Source: Branchiostoma floridae (taxonomy: Eukaryota > Chordata > Leptocardii > Amphioxiformes > Branchiostomatidae). Taken from it: a stretch of DNA of 64,000 nt. Positions within the stretch are counted from its first letter, which is position 1; each line of letters begins with the position of its first letter. This document shows, piece by piece, positions 22,520-33,600 of the stretch. Location: the NCBI RefSeq assembly GCF_000003815.2, contig NC_049994.1:14909140-14973139 (forward strand), in the 5' to 3' direction. The position numbers and the translations under genes are program-made. Below the pieces are notes generated by a model. The model saw nothing but the letters and a program-made list of their open reading frames with translations. It made no database searches and was not told where the DNA came from.

Positions 22520-22979
22520 NNNNNNNNNNNNNNNNNNNNNNNNNNNNNNNNNNNNNNNNNNNNNNNNNNNNNNNNNNNNNNNNNNNNNNNNNNNNNNNNN
22601 NNNNNNNNNNNNNNNNNNNNNNNNNNNNNNNNNNNNNNNNNNNNNNNNNNNNNNNNNNNNNNNNNNNNNNNNNNNNNNNNNNNNNNNNNNNNNNNNNNNN
22701 NNNNNNNNNNNNNNNNNNNNNNNNNNNNNNNNNNNNNNNNNNNNNNNNNNNNNNNNNNNNNNNNNNNNNNNNNNNNNNNNNNNNNNNNNNNNNNNNNNNN
22801 NNNNNNNNNNNNNNNNNNNNNNNNNNNNNNNNNNNNNNNNNNNNNNNNNNNNNNNNNNNNNNNNNNNNNNNNNNNNNNNNNNNNNNNNNNNNNNNNNNNN
22901 NNNNNNNNNNNNNNNNNNNNNNNNNNNNNNNNNNNNNNNNNNNNNNNNNNNNNNNNNNNNNNNNNNNNNNNNNNNNNNN
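22520..22979. other. Assembly gap
   Basis: 460 Ns, flanked on the left by a duplicated TAATAAAATTAGACTCTAGA and A-rich sequence and on the right by a C homopolymer. Confidence 0.99.
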
Positions 22980-23539
22980 TCCAGGCCCAAGGGCACGTTG
23001 AAAATCCCGGACCCACGCCCCCCCCCCCCCCCCAAAAAATAGCCCCGTTCCGAAGTGGAGTATACTCGTGATTGTTTTTATGGGGCTTGAAGTCGGAGTC
23101 ACTAGTTTTAACATTAGTCAATTGCAAAGTTCTCTATTATTTTAGGGCGCCGAATGGTACCATACAAAAATGATTTGGAGTTAGGCGAACTAAAACTGTT
23201 CCGACCCGTTACGCATATGTTACCGGTGGGACATCTAGTATTTGACTTGCACTTATTCAAACCGGTAAAACATTCGCCCAAAATCTACCAATCTATGTCA
23301 TTCTATCCGAGTAACCCGGCTTTCTTGGACATATCTAGAAGTCGTGACATGAGTTTTGCTTGATTAGGAAGAACAGCACCCTTCCTCTATTCGGTGAATT
23401 GCCTTACGCCAAGGATGTTTTGAATTGAAAAAAAAACGCCGAACCCGGACTATGCGCAACAGAACATTGTGTACATTGTCCAGTCTGAAACAAGCCATCT
23501 CAAACATTGTTACCTAGACCTTTGACCTTAAGACATTGT

Positions 23540-23680
23540 GCTCTATTGTAAGTACTTTGATTGTTGATTGTTGTATTTTTTTAATGTATGTTGTATAGAC
23601 ATGTTGATTGTTTTGAACCTTGGAAGATTAGCCCATAAGGCTTAAAAGGTTTCTTAATAAAAATCAAATCAGAACTGCGC
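23540..23680 (+). repeat. LINE-like 3' end fragment
   Basis: AGATTAGCCCATAAGGCTTA, followed by TTCTTAATAAAAATCAAATC, has the look of the 3' tail of a non-LTR retrotransposon. No reading frame remains. Confidence 0.45.
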
Positions 23681-23926
23681 AATTAGGAAAGTTCCAGACT
23701 GAGTCAAACCAGTCCTTGATCGGGCAGTGTTCGGCTGATTTTGGTCAACAGTGACGAAACTCTACGGTAGATCTGACTACTCTTGTTGCATATATAGAAA
23801 CTACATATACGTAGCATCACAATGATAATGTTCGTTCGACCGTTCTTTCATACCCTGTGAGCCAGATAGGACCGGGTAGCTAGCGATATAGCTAGCGAGT
23901 TTTCTTCGGGGAGCCAACGGCAGCAG

Positions 23927-24017
23927 CCCGCCGACCTCACATTAGCGCTCCGGGGGAGTTTAAGCCCGAAAGACCTAATCGGGGTTCCCCGGGGCGCTAA
24001 TGTGAGTTCGGCGGGCA
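23927..24017. mobile_element. Long imperfect palindrome with CTCACATTAGCGC arms
   Basis: GCCCGCCGACCTCACATTAG on the left is mirrored by CTAATGTGAGTTCGGCGGGC on the right, around a 30-bp core. The CTCACATTAG end is shared with the elements at 28789-28985 and 34720-34912. Confidence 0.6.
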
Positions 24018-24129
24018 TGACTGTCTTGGGCTACCGATAAACTGTCCATGCTGCCCAACCCCGGATGGCTCCCAGGGTAGTTCTTTCAGACCTTTGCAGT
24101 GCTTAGTAGCAGGCCATGCCAACTACAGT

Positions 24130-24330
24130 AGCTGAGTATATCTTACAGGGATGGGTTGCTAACCCTTCCCCTTCAACGTTTCATTCAACGTCCCTTCCGA
24201 AAGACGGTTGCAGCCCCAACCGAAATGCCCTACCCGGGATTGAATCACGGTCCCCAGTTGTCAGGTGCTTAACTGTGGTTGATACCGCTAGTTCACCTTT
24301 ATCCGTGGGGTAACCTATAGCCGTTGTTTT
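24130..24330 (-). mobile_element. tRNA-derived SINE-like fragment
   Basis: On the minus strand GATTCAATCCCGGGTAGGGC resembles an RNA polymerase III B box. Related sequence occurs near 27080-27130, interrupted there by a MITE. Not an intact tRNA. Confidence 0.4.
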
Positions 24331-24630
24331 CAGAACAGGATATTTAGGCACATCAAGCCGACGGGTGGTAGTTTTAAATTGCAATATATTGAAACTATTA
24401 CAATTTGAGACAAACGTCCGTCCAACGTGTTATCCCCAAATACCATGTTTTCAAAAGCAACGGATATAGGTTACACAACGGATAAATGTGAACTAGCGTG
24501 TACCAGTTGCGCCATGGACACAATAATAACAGTGTAATTACTACTGAAATGAAGTTTAAACCTGGCGAAATGTTCGAACAGTAACAACTTGTTAGGACCG
24601 GACTGTTTCCTTGCACACAGGCCCTACAGG

Positions 24631-27600
24631 ATGGGGAATCTCCTCTACCGGATGGGGAATCTCCTCTCAGAAGAAGAGAAGACACCGCTGGATGTCACTG
24701 ATGTAGACGACCCGCAGGACAGGGACTTTGGAAAATATGACTTCCCGTTCGAGAACCTGGTTATAGAGGGAGGTGGGGCCAGAGGAGTGGCTTATGTTGG
24801 AGCGCTGCGGGTAAATATCATCTTGCTTCAATCTTCAATTATATCTCAGTTGTAAGAGGCTATCCGTGTGTGAAAGAACGTGCAAACCATGTACGTCAAA
24901 CATGGTGGAAGACGAAACACATTTTATGTCAAACTGTTCTTTCTATAATCACGAAAAAAAGAGCTGTTTAAAGAGGCCATCAAATTCCACCCAAACTTCC
25001 TCACATTCACTGACAAAAAGAAAACAGACCTCATTTAACATCACAAAATCCACACATAATAGAAAATGTGGGATCTTTATTTTGTCTTCCACTGTCTTCG
25101 ATAAAGGAGTCGAACCCATTAACCCAGGAGTTAGCTTTTACTAGCTTTAGACTAGAGTAGACACTTGTGATATTGTATTTACACTGTTTGAATCTTTTAT
25201 GTTACCTGTAATTAGCCCACGGGCAAGAATTTGCAATAAACTTTATTATCTCAATGAGAGTTTTCAGAATTTTACCATAAAACGCTGTATTTGTTGTTGA
25301 ACGTCTTTCGTTTGTCTTCTAGCTATTTTCAATATAAACCTGCTTTCATAAGATAACATGATCACCCAAGCCTTTATATCTAACACAACTATAAGCGTGT
25401 AATTCAATTTTGTACCTCAAACATGGTAGAAGATGAAGTGCACTTCACTGTTGATTGCGATATGTATGCCAATGATAGAAATACTCTATTTAGTTATACA
25501 GAAAGGAAATTCCCTCATTTTTGACACATGAGTAGCACTGACAAGTTTATATTTCTCATGCGTTTTGACAAACCGACAACAGCTAAACCCATACAGTCCT
25601 ACATTTTCACCATTACCAGGAAGCGAGAAGAAGCCGAACTTTTGTGTTAGACAAGATTTGTGATACTTTTATATGTATATATCTTGACTTGTTGTGACCT
25701 GTACTTCCTCGGTTGGTCAAAACTGTAAAATAATTCATTCATAAACAGGCTTTTATCTGCCCGATTCTCAGGTCCTGGAGTCTGCAGGAATCCTCAAAAA
25801 CATCAAAAGAGTTGCCGGTGTGAGTGCGGGAGCCATCACGGCGACGTTCGTGGCGCTGGGACTCAGCTGTGCGGATGTGGCAAAGCAGGCTGAGGTGGAT
25901 CTGGGCAAGATTCTCATGTCCGGTATGTGCATTGCGACTTTTTTCTGGTAAATATTGTTTTATTAATTATCTTTATTGTGCCTGAAACTGCCTCCCTAGA
26001 GCCGGTCATTAGCAGTTTAAAACTTGGATGAGGTTCCGAAAATAATTTCATCAGGTTGGTAGATCATAGGACATAGGAATTTTCTTTTACACAACCAGTT
26101 TTTCTCACCTGCTGACGTTTCGATGTCTGTCAGACATCTTCCTCAGAGCTCTAACNNNNNNNNNNNNNNNNNNNNNNNNNNNNNNNNNNNNNNNNNNNNN
26201 NNNNNNNNNNNNNNNNNNNNNNNNNNNNNNNNNNNNNNNNNNNNNNNNNNNNNNNNNNNNNNNNNNNNNNNNNNNNNNNNNNNNNNNNNNNNNNNNNNNN
26301 NNNNNNNNNNNNNNNNNNNNNNNNNNNNNNNNNNNNNNNNNNNNNNNNNNNNNNNNNNNNNNNNNNNNNNNNNNNNNNNNNNNNNNNNNNNNNNNNNNNN
26401 NNNNNNNNNNNNNNNNNNNNNNNNNNNNNNNNNNNNNNNNNNNNNNNNNNNNNNNNNNNNNNNNNNNNNNNNNNNNNNNNNNNNNNNNNNNNNNNNNNNN
26501 NNNNNNNNNNNNNNNNNNNNNNNNNNNNNNNNNNNNNNNNNNNNNNNNNNNNNNNNNNNNNNNNNNNNNNNNNNNNNNNNNNNNNNNNNNNNNNNNNNNN
26601 NNNNNNNNNNNNNNNNNNNNNNNNNNNNNNNNNNNNNNNNNNNNNNNNNNNNNNNNNNNNNNNNNNNNNNNNNNNNNNNNNNNNNGGGGAGAAAAATTGG
26701 TTGGGTAAAAGAAAATTCCTTATTTTCCTGGATGAGGTTGTTGATTACACACTCACTTACTCACTACGGTTCCACTCTAATGCTAGGCGGCATTAGATCT
26801 ATACACCCCTGCGCAGTAATGTAGCATCTAACATAGAACATATCCGCTCATGATTTTATTCACAATGATTATAAATTGTTGAGGATATAATCACTTGTTC
26901 ATCCACGCTTTGGAGTGCCCTGTGACGTAGGTTCTCTTGTTCACCTGTGCTGTTTCAGTATCAGGACATTTTTACAGGGTGTGGTTACTACCCTTTCCCC
27001 TTTAACGTGCTCGAGGTACCTCCTCAAACATGGGACCCCTCAGTTTAAATTCAAAAATTTATTACATTCCCACCAAAAGCCCAACCGAGATGACCTGCCT
27101 AGGTTTAACCTCGGGGCTCCCAGCTAAAGATAAGGGCACAACCCACCGTACGTGCCAAAACGTGGGCAATCTTTTGGGATCCGTAAGTGGTCAGTACCGC
27201 CTCCGTACGAACTCGTAGGGAATCCGACGGATTTTGGAGCACGCCGTAGAACTTAACGTGCAGGCAAAACTTTGTGTGCCATCGGGCTGCGGATTCGCCC
27301 TCCGTACGTGCCAATACGGGCGACGGGCCTGCACTGTACAGCCTGAACGTTTTCAGAAATACGTGGTGGACGTGGCCTCCAAAAAAACGTACGGATAAAT
27401 TGCACGTACGGCGGGTTGTGCCCTTAGCTTTATGATTAATTGCAAGAGCTAATTGCAGGAGCTTAACTGTGATGCAAGCTGAGCTACAGCGACATGCCAA
27501 CTTTTATTACCTGTACAAATGCGCAATGTCATGTCTATACAGGAGGCTACCTAAAGACCCTCATCAAACCCGTCCATCTGTACTGGCGGTATGGCTGGGA

Positions 27601-30600
27601 AACTGGAGACGGATTCTACACGTTCTTTGGAGGAATCCTGGAGAAGTTCACACGTAAGGATGGCCGCCCTGGGAACCCAGATATCACCTTCAAGCAGGCA
27701 TGTCTATGGTTGTTGTGACTTATAAGTATATAATGTCTTTTTCTGGTTGGGAAGACCGCTATGGTAAGAAGTGCTTAGGATTATCTACCTACCTACCTAG
27801 TCCCTTAACCTCCAGGTCCTTGGGGTGGGGGGGGGGGGGGGTAGCCATTGAAGATGTCTTCTGCTACAGCCAGTCTCTCCTGCAGGTTGAGGGATGTCCA
27901 ATCTCTGACGTCTTAGGATTAGCCAGTCTATTACCACTGCCTTGTCACTGCCAGTATTTTGTTTTTCTATTCACACAAAACCATAGCCAGCGAGGCAGAA
28001 AAATGAAATGACCAGCCTTGTGTTTCAGCTGTACAACATGAGTGGAATAGAACTCTGCATTGTGGTGACGAACTTGGACCAGATGGCAGAAGAATACTGC
28101 CACGTTAAAACCACTCCAAACCTTCCCATCCGCAGGGCTGTCAGGATGTCCATGTCCATTCCAGGTTTGGGCTTCGTCTTGTTGTTATCAGATGCCAAAT
28201 TCTCTCCATATAAACATGTTCCTACAAGTGGAAATATAAATCACGCAATACAAAAAAGAAACTGTACCATTCCTAAATGGCTCACAAATATTATGTCGCA
28301 AGTAGCATAGAAATACTCAGTCTGATGTATGTAGTAGTTCTCTTTGTCACCTACCGTAGATTCCACTCGAATCGGTAGTCTACTAGTATTGTAGTAACTG
28401 GAATTGTTGTAATATACCGTATATGTGTAGTATTAGAAACGTTTGTTGTATATACATTGCCATACATTGTCACTGATACAATTGTTGCGCAATAAACCAT
28501 CTATCTATCTATCTATAAATGTATTTTTCCACCTAAAGCTCCAAGAATGCCCTCCTACTATCTGACATGAACTTTGCTCGAAAAAGAGATTCACAGCGAT
28601 TGAGTAGAAGATGATTCTTTGGCTCTAAACTAATCCTTAAAATAGCATGGTCTTTGATTGCATTTGACCAGGACTGTTCCAGCCAGTGTTGACTGACTAC
28701 CATGGCAACAAGGAGTTCTACGTTGATGGGGGTGTGATCTGTAACTACCCACTACACTCCTTCGATGGTAGGTGTATCCCATGTCGTAATACCCCCTCAC
28801 ATTAGTTGAAAACCGATCGCACGACGAGTCTACAAGCTCTAAATTATAACTATAAGAAGGCATGACCCTGATGCCGACGAAGAAATGGCAGAGTACCCCC
28901 CTTCCCGTCAGGGTCATGCCTCTTCGTAATTTAGAGCTCACAGACTCGTCGTCCGATCGATTTTCGCCTAATGTGAGGGGGGTATAAGGTTGTGCAACTC
29001 AAAATGCATCTGACCATTATTATCTGTCTTCGAAGTAAGGCGATATTTCACTATATTCGTCTATCTTTAAATATGATATTTAGTGATATCAAGTCCAATA
29101 TTTTCAAACTAACCGTCCATCGACTTGATATCCCTAAATACCCAGTTATCAAAACAACGGATATAGGTTACCCCGCGGATAAAAGTGAACTAGCGCTACT
29201 AAAATTGTAACAGAATGGTGAAAAAATGAATTTAAGAATCTGGTGATACGATTCACTTTCTCTGTTGACGAAAAAAAATTATAATTATCTGATGTCTTTT
29301 TGAATTGAAAGATCCTGTGAATCTGAATAAAGAGACTCTTTAATTTTACACAACCATTGCTTTATTCACACCGACGTTTCGGTGACCGTCTGTCACCTTC
29401 TTCAGGGTAATTCTGACTGGTTCACATTGTACTGCAGGACAGGTGTCGCTGCTCACAGTTCAAGTGCTGGTAAAAAAAACGTAAAGTATNNNNNNNNNNN
29501 NNNNNNNNNNNNNNNNNNNNNNNNNNNNNNNNNNNNNNNNNNNNNNNNNNNNNNNNNNNNNNNNNNNNNNNNNNNNNNNNNNNNNNNNNNNNNNNNNNNN
29601 NAAACCCCATTAAGTTTAAGGAACAGACAGAAGAAGGTTACAGACGGTCACCGAAACGTCGGTGTGAATAAAGCATTGGCTGTGTAAAAAAACTTTCTTT
29701 ATTCAGCGACTTACTAACCTGATGAAACTATTCACGGGTCCTGTGAATCTGTTTGTTGTCTAGGTTGGTGGCTCTCCATGGGGGAAGACGACTCGTTCTT
29801 CCATAGACTTGATGACCTTGCCCACCTCAGTAGGAGCTTCCACCGTTCTAACCGCTTCGAGCCCGTCAACCCGAAAACGATCGGACTCCTGTTGGTAAGA
29901 GTCAATAATATAATAACGTTTATTGCAAATTCTTGCCCATAGGATAATTGCAGGTAACATAAAAGTTACAAACAGTGTAAAAAAAGGTTTAAAAAACAAT
30001 ACCACAAGTGTCTACTCTAGTCTACAGCTAGTAAAAGCTAACTCTAGATCCTAGGTTATTGGGTTCGACTCCTTTTTCGAAGACAGTGGAAGACGAAAGA
30101 TCCCACCTTTTCTATTATGTATGGGTTTTGTGATGTTAGAAGGAGAAATGTTTTCTTTTTGTCAGTGAATGTGAGGAAGTTTGGGTGGAATTTGATGGTC
30201 TCTTTAGACAGCTCTTCTCTTTCGTGATAATAGAAAGTCGATACGCCCGAAGAATGTGGATAATGTGACAGGGGTATCACCACACGAATGGTTCCTGGTA
30301 CGCAGGTGCAGCGAGAGGATTTATGGGTAATATGTCAAAGGTGAAGGAGCCTGACTTGAACAGCTCCTGTCTCCACCATTGTCTAGATTTGCATACCAAA
30401 GTCCGGACGTGCTTTGGTTATGTCTCAGGGGCCTTAAACTTTGACATATTACCCACAATTCTTGTCGCTGCACATACGTACTCGGAACCATAAATGTGCT
30501 TATTCACATTAGACTTGTCTGCGTCACTTACAAAGAACGACATGGATGCTTGTTGGCTGACGGAGTGTACATAACAACTAAATGGTCTGTATTTATTTAT

Positions 30601-33600
30601 TTTTATTTATTTATTGATCTTTAGGGTAGTCCCTTCAGTTAACTCAAGTAACTGATTTCCAAGGGAGCCCTAAAACGGTATTCATGATTTTGGTACTTTC
30701 TTGTAATATACAATGTCTCTTCTCCAGTATTCCGATAACGACATTGAAGAGCACCAGCAAGTTCTCATTGATCGTCTGACGCAGGAAGAAAGACTGTATA
30801 AGAAAAAGAGGCCTGACACCCGGGCAGCCAGGTCAGCCAACTCATTTCACTATACAAGAATACACAGAAAGAAACTCTTGTCTCTTTTTTTTCTATCCAC
30901 GTAGGTTAATACATTTATCACGCCATGCAAAAAGAAACTGTACCATTCATAAATAACTTTCGACAGATATTATGTCGCTAGTAGCATAGAAATATTCAAT
31001 CTGATGTATGTTATAGTTCCCTTTATTACCTACCGTAGATTCCACTAGTATTGTAGTAACTGAAATTGTTATACCGTATATGTGTAGTATTAGACTGTAC
31101 CTTTTGTTGTATATACATTGCCATACATTGTCACTGATGTAATTGTTGCGTAACAAACCATCTATCTATCTATCTATCTATCTATGAAATCTTAAGTATA
31201 AAGACCAATACGGAAGTAAATTTCAATACAAAATTTGCCAATGTATACAGGGAGTACCAAGACAAGAGGACCGTTGAGACAGTCGAGGCCATGGAGAACA
31301 GGAAGAAAATCCGGGGCCTCATCGACAAGTTTCTTACAATTCTGAAGGCCCAGAACAAAGACCACACCTCAACTGTCAGTAGGGAGGAACTACACAGGGC
31401 TTTAGCAGAGGTATCTGTGAAGATTGGGATGTCCCATAGCTTTCATGAACATGTAACAGTAGTCTGAAAATATTCTTGAATGCCTTTGATATACGCTTGA
31501 ATATCAAGATATCATTATCAAGCTAGAGCAAAGAAAAGAAAGAATTACAGTGGTTGTAATGGCACAGGGTTCACCCCCGAAAGTGCCCCAAAACAGCCCG
31601 TGAACTGTCCAGCAGAGTCCCCTTTTTCCAATTGTGACCTAAGCCTTATATGGTGTTAGTTCGTTGGTAAGTACGTGATATCGGACGACCTATGATCGCG
31701 CAGTGTGAATGGAGAGATGTTTCGTCATGTGTGTCATGTCAAACATATTTTCTGCCCACAGGCAGGAAACAACTCTCTGACTGACAAAGAAAAGGAGAAG
31801 CTCTTTGGGAAGACATACTCCGTAGACCAACTCTTCGATCAAATGGACGCCAACAATGATGGAGAGGTATGTGACATTCACCATGGATTTTGCATACTTT
31901 GTTTACATGCTTTATTATGTTTATTCTTGTTTATTTTCAACCAGAGACGTCATACTTAGGTAACTTTTACCCCATATCCTACACTCATTTGGCCAGCTTT
32001 GCTGCTAACTTACGTCACCGTAGCATCTACTTGGAGATTAATCTATCTCGCTACTCTTGTCTTATCTCTTTATGATTAAGAAATATAAGTATACGTTCCA
32101 TATACATTTCAAGTAACGCAGAAGAACAAGGAAATCTTGGTTTTGACAGCTTTTTTGACAGCTTCAACCAATGTTTGCAATCTCCTAGTTTCGAGGTGTG
32201 TCTGGTTGAAGACACAAGCTTGCCAGCATTTTCTTATTAACTTAAATGTTTGATTCTTCTATAAAGCTGACATTCCAGGAGGTTCATGGGTTCTTCACCA
32301 ACAGAGGTTTCAGCTGGCTGACCCGGAGTATGGAGGAGAAGAGGCAGCACGTCTCCAGTCTGACGGACTACACCATGAAGTACATGAGTCTCCTCGGAGT
32401 TCTCGGGAAGAAAGTGTACAAAAAGGTGCGCAGAGAAACCTAGGCAATTAACGAAACATATTTTATTTCCATTCAACCCAACCGAAAGAATCACTCTGTT
32501 TAGAGAAGCCACAAAGACTTATCCCAACTTCCCCACATTGACAGAAGAACAGAAATCCACTTCGCAGAACCGAAACATTTTAGAAAAGGTGGGGCTTTTC
32601 GTCTCCCTCCGCTTCCAAAGAAAGAAGTCAAACCCAACCTGTTTAGAAATAGCCAACACTAGTATTAAAGTAGAATATTGTTCATAACTGCCCATTGTCA
32701 CTTGTATATCTACTATGTATATACCATGTACTTGCAATTAGCCCTCGGGTACGAGCTTGCAAATAAACTTCCTCTATTAACAGTCTAGAATCCTTGGAAT
32801 ACAAACCATACGAACGAACATTGTAAGTAGCGTTTGCTTTGAATATGTTTTGGGTTGATGCATGGATGGATGCAAACATTCAGCATTGTGCGTTCTTGAA
32901 TGTAAGTTCATCTGTGACGGTAGTCAACATTATGTTAAAATGTTAAGACTTAGTATCCTTGCACAAAATATCGGGCTGATACCGACTGCCAAGCATGCAC
33001 CTTTGACCCTTTGCTGACGTCACACTTCCGTTCCGGATGTGTGACTTAGGTTTTGGGTCATTTCAACTTGAGAAGGATCAGAGGACTGATCTAAAGCTTG
33101 TTGGTAAGCGCTTTATTTTGTGCACGGATATAAAGTCTTAAAATTGTAACATAAAGCATTGTGTGTTGTTGTTCCCTTATAATTACAATCAATGATAATG
33201 TTGGATAATCTTTTGAAATTTCTAATAACCAGACCGCAGCATTTCCGTGATAAAAGATACAAAAACCGGACGTTCTGCTGCACTACCAAGGTCAGCCGCC
33301 TGGAGGACTTAAGTCAACCCTGAACTCCAGGTCTTCAACACTACACACGTATCAAATATCATCACAATCTATCGAGACGTACTTAGCTTTTTCTCCGGAT
33401 ACACAAAAGTGACTCTCTTCCACCTTAGACTCACGACTACTATGAACAGTCAATTGGTCGTTTAGTCATGAACGAGTTTTGAATACACACATTGGCAATA
33501 TACATGCATGGTCACGTGGTAACTACTGTATTGCATTCCAGCGAACAATGACTATACAGGGCTCGAAATACCATCTGCATATGCACGTTAGTGCAGGTAA

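Larger units (their letters stand above)
17447..24630. other. Repeat-rich interval without a recognised gene
   Basis: Immediately after the retrotransposon lies what was probably the original 3' flank of the ferritin-like gene. The rest is a CT microsatellite, a coding-like fragment near 17935-18296, several palindromic elements, a gap, LINE and SINE debris, and unassigned sequence. I see no intact gene. Confidence 0.5.
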
